DNA of 61,194 nt from Streptomyces guryensis (GTDB taxonomy: Bacteria; Actinomycetota; Actinomycetes; Streptomycetales; Streptomycetaceae). Positions within the stretch are counted from its first letter, which is position 1; each line of letters opens with the position of its first letter. A model generated the notes under the pieces. The model searched no databases and was not told where the DNA came from. It was given only the letters and a program-made list of their open reading frames with translations. The position numbers and the translations under genes are program-made. The stretch is from the NCBI RefSeq assembly GCF_021261325.1, contig NZ_JAJSBI010000026.1:79950-141143 (forward strand), given 5' to 3'. Shown here piece by piece: positions 1 through 6,876 of this stretch.

Positions 1-1357
1 CCTGGCCGGCCGGCGCGACGCCTCCTGCACCCGCCCCGCCGGACGGCGCCCCCGAGGTGCGGACCGCCGCCCGGGCAGCGGCCGGGCCGCCTCCGGGCAG
101 GACCGGCTCCCCGGCGGTGGCTCCGGGCACCGCGCCCCCGTGCGCCTCGGGCCCCGGCACGTACCCCATGGCCGGCGCAGCGGCGCCCGCGGAGAAGTTC
201 ACGCCCCGCTCGATCCGGTCGAGGCGGGCCATCACCGAACGCTCGTCCCCGTATGCGGCCGGCAGCAGCACGCGGGCGCAGATCAGCTCCAGCTGGAGGC
301 GGGGCGAGTTGGCGCCGCGCATCTCGGTCAGGCCCTCGTTGACCAGGTCGGCGGCGCGGCTGAGCTCGGCGGCGCCGAACGTGCCCGCCTGGGCCTGCAT
401 GCGCTCGACGACATCGGCCGGGGCGTCGATGAGCCCCTTCTCCGCGGCGTCCGGCACCGCGGCGAGGATCACCAGGTCGCGCAAGCGCTCCAGCAGGTCG
501 GCGACGAAGCGGCGCGGGTCGTTGCCGCCCTCGATGATGCGGTCGACGACCTCGAAGGCGGCGGCCCCGTCACCGGTCGCGAAGGCCTCGACGACGGAGT
601 CGAGGAGCGAACCGTCGGTGTAGCCGAGGAGGGACGTCGCCATGGCATACGTCACACCCTCCTCCCGCGCTCCGGCGAGCAGCTGGTCCATGACGGACAT
701 GGAGTCACGCACGGAACCCTGACCGGCCCGTACGACCAGGGGCAGCACGCCGTCCTCGATCGGGATGTTCTCCTTGCCGCACACCTCGCCGAGGTACTCG
801 CGCAGGGTGCCCGGCGGCACGAGACGGAACGGGTAGTGGTGCGTCCGCGAGCGGATCGTCCCGATGACCTTCTCGGGCTCGGTCGTCGCGAAGATGAACT
901 TGAGGTGCTCCGGGGGCTCCTCGACGACCTTCAGCAGCGCGTTGAAACCGGCCGACGTGACCATGTGGGCCTCGTCGATGATGTAGATCTTGTACCGGCT
1001 GGCGGCGGGCCCGAAGAAGGCCTTCTCGCGCAGCTCACGCGCGTCGTCCACACCACCGTGCGAAGCTGCGTCGATCTCGATGACGTCGATGGAGCCCGGT
1101 CCGTTGCGCGCCAGGTCGAGGCAGGACTGGCACTCCCCGCAGGGCGTCGGCGTGGGTCCCTGTTCGCAGTTCAGGCAGCGGGCCAGGATGCGTGCGCTCG
1201 TCGTCTTGCCGCAGCCGCGCGGCCCGCTGAACAGGTACGCGTGATTGACCCGGTTGTTCCGCAGCGCCTGCTGCAGCGGGTCGGTTACATGCTCCTGCCC
1301 GATGACCTCGGCGAACGACTCCGGGCGATAGCGGCGGTACAGCGCGAGAGACGACAC
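1..1357 (-). CDS. dnaX: DNA polymerase III subunit gamma/tau, partial
   Basis: Clamp-loader ATPase subunit that loads the beta clamp and links the replicase. The reading frame opens VSSLALYRRYRPESFAEVIG, the classic DnaX N-terminus. It then shows Walker A GPRGCGKTT, a four-cysteine zinc module (CLNCEQ...CGECQSC) and Walker B IIDEAH. The C-terminal tau region runs off the left edge of the window, and the last visible residues are a Pro/Gly/Ala-rich linker. An in-frame GTG at 1381 would add eight residues, but the GTG at 1357 fits the family start; neither has a clear Shine-Dalgarno. This is a core replication gene that marks native chromosome left of the island. Confidence 0.95.
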   Translation of the reverse strand, partial: MSSLALYRRYRPESFAEVIGQEHVTDPLQQALRNNRVNHAYLFSGPRGCGKTTSARILARCLNCEQGPTPTPCGECQSCLDLARNGPGSIDVIEIDAASHGGVDDARELREKAFFGPAASRYKIYIIDEAHMVTSAGFNALLKVVEEPPEHLKFIFATTEPEKVIGTIRSRTHHYPFRLVPPGTLREYLGEVCGKENIPIEDGVLPLVVRAGQGSVRDSMSVMDQLLAGAREEGVTYAMATSLLGYTDGSLLDSVVEAFATGDGAAAFEVVDRIIEGGNDPRRFVADLLERLRDLVILAAVPDAAEKGLIDAPADVVERMQAQAGTFGAAELSRAADLVNEGLTEMRGANSPRLQLELICARVLLPAAYGDERSVMARLDRIERGVNFSAGAAAPAMGYVPGPEAHGGAVPGATAGEPVLPGGGPAAARAAVRTSGAPSGGAGAGGVAPAGQ

Positions 1358-1403
1358 GCCTACGAGGTTATAGGCGCCCACTGACAACGCGGGCCGCCCG
1401 GAT

Positions 1404-1500
1404 GCGCCCGGCAATCCCGGGGAACGCAAGACCCCCCACGCACCCGCCAGAGCCGACCTACCCTTGCTGCCTTCCGGCCCTGGGGGAGTTCAGTCAGATA
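1404..1500 (-). ncRNA. ffs: Signal recognition particle RNA, small bacterial type
   Basis: On the minus strand, 1463-1480 reads GGCCGGAAGGCAGCAAGG, the conserved Ffh-binding asymmetric loop and GGAA tetraloop region of 4.5S-type SRP RNA. A CCCCC/GGGGG helix (1482-1486 with 1432-1437) encloses it. It lies directly upstream of dnaX on the same strand, the same arrangement as scr-dnaX in Bacillus. The ends are approximate because only the core hairpin is certain. Confidence 0.85.
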
Positions 1501-1593
1501 GCGCCGCGTGAGGGGCTGAGGCCCAGCGTACCCGATCGCAGGGCGCCCGAACGAGTTCGCTAGCACCCTCCGACGTCATGTAATGTTTCCGGC

Positions 1594-1681
1594 GGAGGAT
1601 TCGCCTAGAGGCCTAGGGCGCACGCTTGGAAAGCGTGTTGGGGGCAACCCCTCACGAGTTCGAATCTCGTATCCTCCGCCA
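1594..1681 (+). tRNA. tRNA-Ser (anticodon GGA)
   Basis: An 88-nt class II tRNA. The acceptor strands 1594-1600 (GGAGGAT) and 1671-1677 (ATCCTCC) pair perfectly. The anticodon loop TTGGAAA gives GGA, there is a long variable arm (1639-1652), the T-loop is TTCGAAT, and CCA is encoded at 1679-1681. Its 3' half is the integration target of the island, and the resident copy is an intact tRNA restored by the insertion. Confidence 0.95.
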
Positions 1682-1736
1682 GTGCCTCACCGGGCACGAT
1701 GTCGAAGGGCCCCACCGTTCACGGTGGGGCCCTTCG
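1626..1736 (+). repeat. att site copy 1 (island left end, within tRNA-Ser)
   Basis: Positions 1626-1720 are identical to 45536-45630. After one mismatch (1721) identity continues to 1736. The repeat begins in the anticodon loop, runs to the tRNA 3' end and includes the terminator hairpin. This is the expected footprint of a tyrosine recombinase that uses the 3' half of a tRNA gene. The 5' half of the tRNA is present only here, so this is the tRNA-proximal junction. Confidence 0.92.
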
Positions 1737-1738
1737 AC
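1701..1738 (+). terminator. tRNA-Ser terminator hairpin
   Basis: A perfect 18-bp stem (1701-1718 with 1721-1738) and a two-base loop, 20 nt after the tRNA end. It has no T-run, as is usual in high-GC actinobacteria. The copies at 45611 and 48856 have diverged loops or stem ends. Confidence 0.85.
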
Positions 1739-1744
1739 GTGCGT

Positions 1745-1767
1745 GGTTGCAGTTTTGGTTGCAGTTG
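1745..1767 (+). repeat. 12-bp direct repeat next to att copy 1
   Basis: GGTTGCAGTT at 1745 and again at 1757 (12-bp period), 9 nt beyond the att repeat. Related repeats lie beside the other att copies (45421, 45655, 45882). They could be arm-type integrase binding sites. Alternatively they are the vestigial 3' end of an integrase gene, because the minus strand reads NCNQNCN. Confidence 0.5.
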
Positions 1768-1916
1768 CGGTCGGCGTACGCAACCGGACCAGGGCGGACG
1801 CGATGAGTGCCGACATCAAACGGCTCACATTCCCCTGGGCACGCGCAAACCCCGAAACGTCCGGAGGAGCACACTGGGAGGGCCAGGACGTCGGTGCTCG
1901 TAAGGGGGTGTCGACC

Positions 1917-2498
1917 GTGGCCAGGACGTGTCGCTCCAGCGTGTGGATGTGGCGGTGGCGGCGCAATGCGCTGCGACGCCGCAGCGACGTCTTCGAAGCG
2001 TGGCTCCTGCTCGCCGTATGGATCCTCGCCGCAGCGGGCAGTCTGTTCACGGCACTGGCGGTGGCGGGCTCGGTGGAACACAACCTGAACCAGCAGCGCC
2101 TGGAGCGCCACGCCGTCGCGGCCGTGCTCACCGAAAAAGCGGCCGGCCGGACATCAGCGGCGGCGGTGGACGACGAGCACGTGTGGGCCACGGCGCGCTG
2201 GACCGCACCGGACGGCTCCCCGCGCACCGGCCAGACCAAGGTGGCTCCTGACAGTGCGAAGGGCACGCCGGTCATGGTGTGGACGGACCGGCGGGGCCGG
2301 CTGACGCCCAAGCCGGCCGGCCCTGGGGACGCCCGGTTCCGGGGTGTCTGGGCGGGCACGATGACCGGGATCGGCGTTGGCACCGCCGTAATCGGGGCCG
2401 GACTGGCCGGGCGCGGGCTGCTGGAGCGCCGGCGCTTGCGGGAGTGGGCCGAGGAATGGCAGCGCGTCGACACCCGCTGGGGCCACACAACCGGCTGA
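1917..2498 (+). CDS. Rv1733c-like two-TM membrane protein
   Basis: A 193-residue protein of the actinobacterial Rv1733c family. After a basic N-terminus with the family motif MWRWRRNALRRRSDVFEAW it has a first TM helix (about residues 25-48). An extracytoplasmic domain of about 90 residues with a conserved WTAPDG segment follows. A second TM helix (about 145-170) leads to a basic cytoplasmic tail. I chose the GTG at 1917 because AAGGGGG lies 7 nt upstream; GTG 1908 or ATG 1803 are possible but give atypical N-termini. In M. tuberculosis the family member belongs to the DosR dormancy regulon, but no biochemical role is established. It is the first gene inside the island. Confidence 0.8.
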   Translation: MARTCRSSVWMWRWRRNALRRRSDVFEAWLLLAVWILAAAGSLFTALAVAGSVEHNLNQQRLERHAVAAVLTEKAAGRTSAAAVDDEHVWATARWTAPDGSPRTGQTKVAPDSAKGTPVMVWTDRRGRLTPKPAGPGDARFRGVWAGTMTGIGVGTAVIGAGLAGRGLLERRRLREWAEEWQRVDTRWGHTTG

Positions 2499-2554
2499 CC
2501 GCTCCTGGGGGAAATGATGTTGTTGCTCTGCTCGTTCATGGGGCGGTGATCCGG

Positions 2555-2956
2555 ATGACGCAGCAGTACCTGGTCGGAGAGGCATCCGTGCTCCTTTCCG
2601 AGCTCCAGGCGTCGGGTACCGATCCGCTCGCCGTGCGCGAGCTCGCGCGGCTGCGCCACGAAGCGGAGACCGGGCCGGTCAGCGAACTGGGGTCGGTGGC
2701 GCTACGGGCCTTGGAACTGACCGACCATCTGTGCCGACAGTCGTTGCAGCGCGGAGATGTTCCCCACTTCGTCCGCCAGTGCGCCGGAGCTGCGGAGCTG
2801 CGCGAGTTCTGCCTCTGCGCGCAGCTACTGGCCGAGCATGACCCTTCCGGCGCCGAACGTCGGATGTCGGAGCGTCTACAGCGTCTTTCGCGGGCCTACC
2901 CTGGCCCTACAATTGAAGAGTTCTTCAATTGGTTAGTTGCCGTGATCTCTACATGA
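2555..2956 (+). CDS. Hypothetical protein, 133 residues
   Basis: A soluble, helix-rich protein of unknown function with no catalytic motif that I can identify. Leu/Ala/Glu-rich segments alternate with three cysteines in the centre. ATG 2555 is preceded by GGGGCGG; GTG 2546 is an in-frame alternative. The 3' end of the gene overlaps the ArsR-type palindrome at 2910-2931, so that operator sits inside the last codons and just upstream of the next small gene. This suggests that downstream transcription starts within this gene. Confidence 0.6.
   Translation: MTQQYLVGEASVLLSELQASGTDPLAVRELARLRHEAETGPVSELGSVALRALELTDHLCRQSLQRGDVPHFVRQCAGAAELREFCLCAQLLAEHDPSGAERRMSERLQRLSRAYPGPTIEEFFNWLVAVIST
2910..2931. 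promoter_or_regulatory. ArsR-type operator, site A
   Basis: Inverted repeat with 10-bp arms, CAATTGAAGA and TCTTCAATTG, separated by two bases. It lies 46 bp before the small gene at 2977 and upstream of the ArsR gene at 3165, which is its likely binder. It shares the TTGAAGA/TCTTCAA half-sites with site B (4355-4370). Confidence 0.7.
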
Positions 2957-2976
2957 TTCGCTACCCGGAGGTCTCA

Positions 2977-3159
2977 GTGAACGAAGTCGCCGAGGCGCTG
3001 CTGGCGCGGGTGCGCGCGGCGCGGGCGGGGCTGGCGGCTGCCGTGAGTGCCGGGGACGCGTACGAGGTGGCGGTGGCCGAGGACGAGCTGGACGACGCGG
3101 TGCGGCTGGCGCGGCGGCACGGGCTGGACGTCGAGGCGGCTGGCGTGGACGAAGGGTGA
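2977..3159 (+). CDS. Small helical protein, 60 residues
   Basis: A short, highly charged helical protein (VNEVAEALLARVRAARAG...) of unknown function. GTG 2977 has a good GGAGG 5-6 nt upstream. It is the first gene after operator site A and abuts the ArsR gene: its TGA at 3157-3159 overlaps potential upstream starts of arsR, implying translational coupling. Pattern and length suggest a two-helix protein. No family is recognised. Confidence 0.6.
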   Translation: MNEVAEALLARVRAARAGLAAAVSAGDAYEVAVAEDELDDAVRLARRHGLDVEAAGVDEG

Positions 3160-3164
3160 TGGGG

Positions 3165-3503
3165 ATGCCGGTTCCGCTGTATGAGGCGAAGGCCGAGTTC
3201 TTCCGGATGCTCGGCCACCCGGTGCGCATACGGGTGCTGGAGCTCTTGCAGGACGGACCGAAACCGGTGCGCGAGCTGCTAGCCGACATCGAGGTCGAGC
3301 CGTCGAACCTGTCCCAGCAGCTGGCCGTGCTGCGCCGCTCGGGCATCGTGACGGCGACGCGTTCCGGGTCGACGGTGGTGTACGAGCTGGCCGGGGGCGA
3401 CGTGGCCGAACTCCTCGCCGCCGCGCGGCGGATCCTCGCCACGCTGCTGACCGGACGCCAGGACATGCTCGACGAGCTGCGCGCGACGGAAGTGTCCCGT
3501 TGA
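3165..3503 (+). CDS. ArsR-family transcriptional regulator 1
   Basis: A 112-residue winged-helix repressor. The N-terminal helix YEAKAEFFRMLGHPVRIRVL is diagnostic. The recognition helix lies in EPSNLSQQLAVLRRSG (about residues 45-62), and the wing follows in TATRSGSTVVYEL. It has no cysteine at all, so it cannot use the usual thiol metal or persulfide site. It is about 75% similar by eye to the ArsR at 18896-19234. ATG 3165 follows GAAGGG at 8 nt; ATG 3159 and GTG 3156 are in frame. It probably autoregulates through the palindrome at 2910-2931. The signal is unknown. Confidence 0.9.
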   Translation: MPVPLYEAKAEFFRMLGHPVRIRVLELLQDGPKPVRELLADIEVEPSNLSQQLAVLRRSGIVTATRSGSTVVYELAGGDVAELLAAARRILATLLTGRQDMLDELRATEVSR

Positions 3504-3523
3504 CCGGCAGCGGAGGATTTCGG

Positions 3524-4024
3524 ATGCCGTGGCCGCGTGGCAGACCGGCTGCGGCGACCGAGCATGTGCGGCCCGCGGTCCAGCGGCACATCGCCTCGTT
3601 CCGGTTGGGGCCCGAGGCGGTGCGGCGGGCCCGGGAGGCGGTGGCCGAGCACCTTCCTGCCGCAGGCGTCGCGCCGGGCTCCGCGTTCGCGGACGCGGTG
3701 CTGCTGGTGACCAGCGAGCTGGTCGTGAACGTGCTGCGGCATGCCCCTCGCTCGCCGGTGATGGATGTGGGGATCACTGCCGGGGCCGGGCAACTGGTCG
3801 TCAGCGTCGCCGACGCCGAGCCGAAGTTGCCGGATCTCAGCGCCGAGGGGATGGGCGCGGGGCTGCGGATGGTGGCCGAGCTGGCCGCCGACTACGACGG
3901 CGACATCAGCGCGGAGCCCGCCGTCGACCATGACGGCAAGGTCGTCCTCGTGCGGTTCATCGTGCCGTCGCAGGGACGTGGACAGCAGTGGACACCACAG
4001 GAGAGCAGGGAGACGACACCGTGA
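3524..4024 (+). CDS. RsbW-like ATP-binding protein (HATPase)
   Basis: A 166-residue single-domain GHKL ATPase of the Streptomyces anti-sigma/serine-kinase type. The N box is LVTSELVVNVLRHA (about residues 63-76). The glycine-rich ATP lid is EGMGAGLRMVAELAADY (about 110-126). Such proteins usually phosphorylate STAS antagonists or sequester sigma factors; the only STAS partner in the island is at 15885-16298. ATG 3524 has GGAGG 7 nt upstream. The TGA overlaps the GTG of the next gene (GTGA), so the two are translationally coupled. Confidence 0.8.
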   Translation: MPWPRGRPAAATEHVRPAVQRHIASFRLGPEAVRRAREAVAEHLPAAGVAPGSAFADAVLLVTSELVVNVLRHAPRSPVMDVGITAGAGQLVVSVADAEPKLPDLSAEGMGAGLRMVAELAADYDGDISAEPAVDHDGKVVLVRFIVPSQGRGQQWTPQESRETTP

Positions 4025-4200
4025 CCGACCAGGCATCCGAGCAGTCCGCGGGCAAGCAGTCGACGTCCAGGACCAAGGACAGGGAGTGGCGGATCGAGCG
4101 CGGCGTCGCGATCCGGGCGGGCTTCTACATCTTCGGCACGCATCTGTTCGCCGGCTTCGTGTGGCTGCTCTTCTACCTGGGTGAACACGCGCACAAGTGA
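4021..4200 (+). CDS. DUF6126-like small membrane protein
   Basis: A 59-residue protein. A charged cytoplasmic half is followed by one TM helix (AGFYIFGTHLFAGFVWLLFYL) and the short tail GEHAHK. Layout and C-terminal FYLGEHA match the DUF6126 family as I recall it. It overlaps the preceding ATPase stop by four bases and ends the operon that begins at 2977. The function is unknown; a membrane anchor or partner for the ATPase is an inference from position only. Confidence 0.65.
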   Translation: MTDQASEQSAGKQSTSRTKDREWRIERGVAIRAGFYIFGTHLFAGFVWLLFYLGEHAHK

Positions 4201-4463
4201 CTCGGCGACGGCGTGCGCGGTCTGGGCCCAGGGCCGGTCGGCCCCGCTGTCGACCCGCCCGGCCTATGGATCCTCGCCCTGCAGCCAGGGAAAATCGACT
4301 GCCCCTCCTATGGGCTGCTGGACAGGACGGCCAGGGGACCATGCCCGAGTCAGATTGAAGACGTCTTCAACTGTGCACTTGCCGCCACCGATATGTACTC
4401 GACCGGCCGGAGGCTGCGGAACCGCACCTGGACGGGTTCGGCGCGGAGAAAGGACTGCCTGAG
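4201..4463. other. Intergenic region holding operator site B
   Basis: 263 bp between the DUF6126-like gene and the next gene. Apart from the perfect palindrome at 4355-4370 I see no gene and no RNA structure. Confidence 0.5.
4355..4370. promoter_or_regulatory. ArsR-type operator, site B
   Basis: Perfect 16-bp palindrome TTGAAGACGTCTTCAA, 94 bp before the GTG at 4464. It shares both half-sites with site A (2910-2931), so the ArsR at 3165 probably controls the two-gene unit 4464-5395 as well. Confidence 0.7.
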
Positions 4464-4961
4464 GTGATCGCTGTTGTGGGACATGCCGACCTCACCGCCC
4501 CCACGCTGGCGATGCTGGAGGAGGAGCTGTACTGGCGGCTGGCCGAGTTCGCCCGGGCGGGCAGGGCAGGGCTGGTGCGTGCCGGGCGGGGGCTGCCCGT
4601 CGCCTTCGGCAGGGCCGCTCGCGCCGCGGGGGTGGCGCTCGTGACCGTGTTGCCCTCCAGGAACGGCGTGCCCGAGGTGCTGGAGTCGTGCGACCGCCGG
4701 GCGGCCGGCGAACTGCTGCTGCTCTCCGAGCACGTGCGGCTGCTGGAGTACGACCCGTCAGACCGCGATGCCTGCGTGGGTGCGGACGAAAGCGTGCTGG
4801 GTTCCTGTGCCCGACTACTGGCCGTTTGGGACGGCTCCCCCTCCACCAGACGGGACGCCACGGCCCATCTCGTGGCTTTCGCCCGCGCCAGCGGCATAGA
4901 GGTCGAGATCCTGTGGCCCGAGGGAGCCGGCCGCATGGCACCGAACGAGGAGACGTCATGA
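4464..4961 (+). CDS. Hypothetical protein, Rossmann-like
   Basis: A 165-residue protein. It opens VIAVVGHADLTAPTLAMLEEEL and ends with an AHLVAFARASGIEVEILWP strand-helix-strand. The pattern recalls small Rossmann-like nucleotide- or ligand-binding domains (SLOG/DprA-like), but there is no motif good enough for a firm assignment. The GTG start lies downstream of operator site B. Its stop overlaps the ATG of the next gene (ATGA, 4958-4961), so it is co-expressed with the FMN-binding protein. Confidence 0.6.
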   Translation: MIAVVGHADLTAPTLAMLEEELYWRLAEFARAGRAGLVRAGRGLPVAFGRAARAAGVALVTVLPSRNGVPEVLESCDRRAAGELLLLSEHVRLLEYDPSDRDACVGADESVLGSCARLLAVWDGSPSTRRDATAHLVAFARASGIEVEILWPEGAGRMAPNEETS

Positions 4962-5395
4962 CCTCGACGCTGCCGGACCCCGCCTCGCCCGCGCGCATGG
5001 TGGAGCTGGGCCGTGACGAGGCTCTGAAGCTGCTGGGGAGTGTGCAGTTGGGGCGCGTGGCCTTCACGGATCAGGCGCTGCCGGCGATCCGCCCGGTCAA
5101 CCACCTCGTGGACGAGGGCGACATCATCGTGCGCACACACGGCGGCTCTGCCCTGCTGGGCCACGCGTTGCAGTCCGAGGTGGTGGCGTACGAGGCCGAC
5201 GAGATCGACGCGACGACCCAGACCGGGTGGAGCGTCGTGGTCACCGGCACGGCGACCCGGGTCGTGGACCCCGGGACGCTGGCCCGTTACCGGAGTCTGC
5301 TCATGCCGTGGATCGACGCGGAGATGGAGCAGGTGGTGCGGATCCGCCCGGAGATCGTCAACGGCTACCGGCTGGTGCAAGCCACAGGTTCGTGA
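4958..5395 (+). CDS. Pyridoxamine 5'-phosphate oxidase family FMN-binding protein
   Basis: A 145-residue split-barrel flavoprotein. Motifs typical of the actinobacterial PNPOx-like group are the N-terminal helix EALKLLGSVQLGRVAFTD, then PAIRPVNHLVDEGDIIVRTHGG, GWSVVVTGTATRV and the C-terminal RIRPEIVNGYRL. Family members bind FMN or F420 and reduce small substrates or bind heme; the substrate is unknown here. It is the second gene of the site-B unit. A paralogue with the same layout is at 16759-17166, also next to an RsbW-like ATPase and an ArsR gene. Confidence 0.85.
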   Translation: MTSTLPDPASPARMVELGRDEALKLLGSVQLGRVAFTDQALPAIRPVNHLVDEGDIIVRTHGGSALLGHALQSEVVAYEADEIDATTQTGWSVVVTGTATRVVDPGTLARYRSLLMPWIDAEMEQVVRIRPEIVNGYRLVQATGS

Positions 5396-5479
5396 CCCGG
5401 GGAGCGACGCAGACCGACGACCATGCCGAGGCGCATGGAGCTCCGAATGCCCTGGAGTCGACGCCACTGGGGTTTCGGG

Positions 5480-6019
5480 TGTGGCGCGCTGCGCTGGGCC
5501 GAGCAGACGACGCCCGACCGGGTGCCGGCGACCTACCACCGTACCCACAGGGTGCGCTACTTCCACGGCTGCTACTCGGTCGGCGACGACCGTCTGTGGG
5601 GCGTCAACCGCCGCAAGAAAGGTGCCGCGAACACGCTGGCCGCGCTGAAGTCGATCCGCGCCGCCCGGCCCGACGGCGCACCCATCTATGTGATCCTGGA
5701 CAACCTCTCCGCCCACAAGGGCGCCGACATTCGCCGCTGGGCGAAGAAGCACAAGGTCGAGTTGTGCTTCACCCCGACCTACGCCTCGTGGGCGAACCCG
5801 ATCGAGGCGCACTTCGGACCGCTGAGGCAGTTCAGCATCGCCAACTCCAACCATCCCAACCACACCGTGCAGCCCCGGGCCCTGCACGCCTACCTGCGCT
5901 GGCGCAACGCCAACGCCCGTCACCGCGACGTCCTGGCCGCCGAACGCAAGGAACGCGCCCGCATCCGAAGCGAGAAGGGCATCCGCTGGGGCGGTCGCCC
6001 CCTCACCGCCGCAGCCTGA
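5480..6019 (+). pseudogene. IS630-family transposase, 3' fragment
   Basis: Only the C-terminal two-thirds of an IS630-type DDE transposase remains. RVRYFHGCYSVGDDRLWGV is followed by the second catalytic Asp in IYVILDNLSAHKG and then TYASWANPIEAHFGPLRQF with the final Glu. The N-terminal HTH and first Asp are missing, and upstream sequence reads through without a family start. Inactive remnant. Its insertion may mark where the DHFR-like gene joined the flanking ArsR-controlled units. Confidence 0.8.
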
Positions 6020-6038
6020 ACTCGAGTAGGCCCTCGCG

Positions 6039-6683
6039 TCACCTTCGCCAGAACAGGTGGTGCGTCACGCCGCTCGGGCTGGGCACGACCTCCAGGTGGA
6101 AGCGGTCGAGCAGCTCATCGGGGGACTCCCAGAGTCGTAGTCCGGACCCGAGCTTTACCGGCGAGACCGCCACATGCAGAGTGTCGACGAGATCGGCGTC
6201 GAGGAACTGCCGGATGGTGGTGACCCCGCCGCCGAGCCGGACATCCTTGCCCTGTGCCGCTTCCCGCGCCCGTTCGAGGACCATGGCCGCATCGCCGTCG
6301 ACGAAGTGGAACGTGGTGTCGGAGAGCGTGAACGACGGACGCTCGTGGTGGGTCATGACGAACACCGGGGTGTGGAACGGGGGCTCCTCCCCCCACCAGC
6401 CGCGCCACTCATCGTCTGGCCAGGGTCCGCGCTGGGGCCCGAACTTGTTGCGGCCCATGATCTCGGCGCCGATGTTGCGTGCGAAGTCTCGCGTGAAGTA
6501 GTCGTCGAGGCCCCGGCTCCCGCCGGGATCCATGCGCATGGGCCAGCTCGCCGTGGCTCCGGCCCAGGCGAACAGCCTCTCGGGATGGTCGTGGCCGAAC
6601 GGCCGCTCGAGACTCTGGTGCTCACCGGCACCGATGCCATCACTCGAGATGTTGAAGTTCATGACTCTCAGCAGTTGATCCAC
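6039..6683 (-). CDS. Dihydrofolate reductase-like (RibD C-terminal) protein
   Basis: A 214-residue protein of the RibD-C/DHFR-like oxidoreductase family common in Streptomyces. Landmarks are MNFNISSDG at the N-terminus, IGAEIMGRNKFGP, FVMTHHERP, the nucleotide-binding KDVRLGGGVTTIRQFL, and the terminal strand VTHHLFWRR. The fold binds NADPH; the physiological substrate is unknown and it need not be a folate enzyme. GTG 6683 follows GAGGA; ATG 6665 is an in-frame alternative. It is transcribed in the same direction as the Ehr operon, 194 bp after it. Confidence 0.8.
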   Translation of the reverse strand: MDQLLRVMNFNISSDGIGAGEHQSLERPFGHDHPERLFAWAGATASWPMRMDPGGSRGLDDYFTRDFARNIGAEIMGRNKFGPQRGPWPDDEWRGWWGEEPPFHTPVFVMTHHERPSFTLSDTTFHFVDGDAAMVLERAREAAQGKDVRLGGGVTTIRQFLDADLVDTLHVAVSPVKLGSGLRLWESPDELLDRFHLEVVPSPSGVTHHLFWRR

Positions 6684-6713
6684 GTTTTTCCTCGTCAGGT
6701 CCTGTCGCGTCAC

Positions 6714-6876
6714 CGTGCGGCGAGGCGCCGCACATCATGACGTCGAACGGGACGTGGCCGGATCGACGGCGGCCCACAACTTTTTTCCAAGGCGTGTCAG
6801 GAAGCGACCCATGCGTCACGCCGGACGTCACCGCCCATCCAACCGCCAACCCGGCGAACCTAATCCGGTCAGAGCG
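6714..6876. other. Spacer between the Ehr operon and the DHFR-like gene
   Basis: 163 bp containing no gene that I can support. It presumably holds the terminator of the upstream operon and the promoter of the DHFR-like gene, but I see no strong hairpin. Confidence 0.4.

Noticed and set aside
140..1384. Long plus-strand open frame opposite dnaX
   Set aside because: It is antisense to a clear DnaX reading frame and has no protein-family features.
1652..2659. Long minus-strand open frame over the Rv1733c-like gene
   Set aside because: Its residues carry no domain and the plus-strand frame has a recognisable family with two TM helices.
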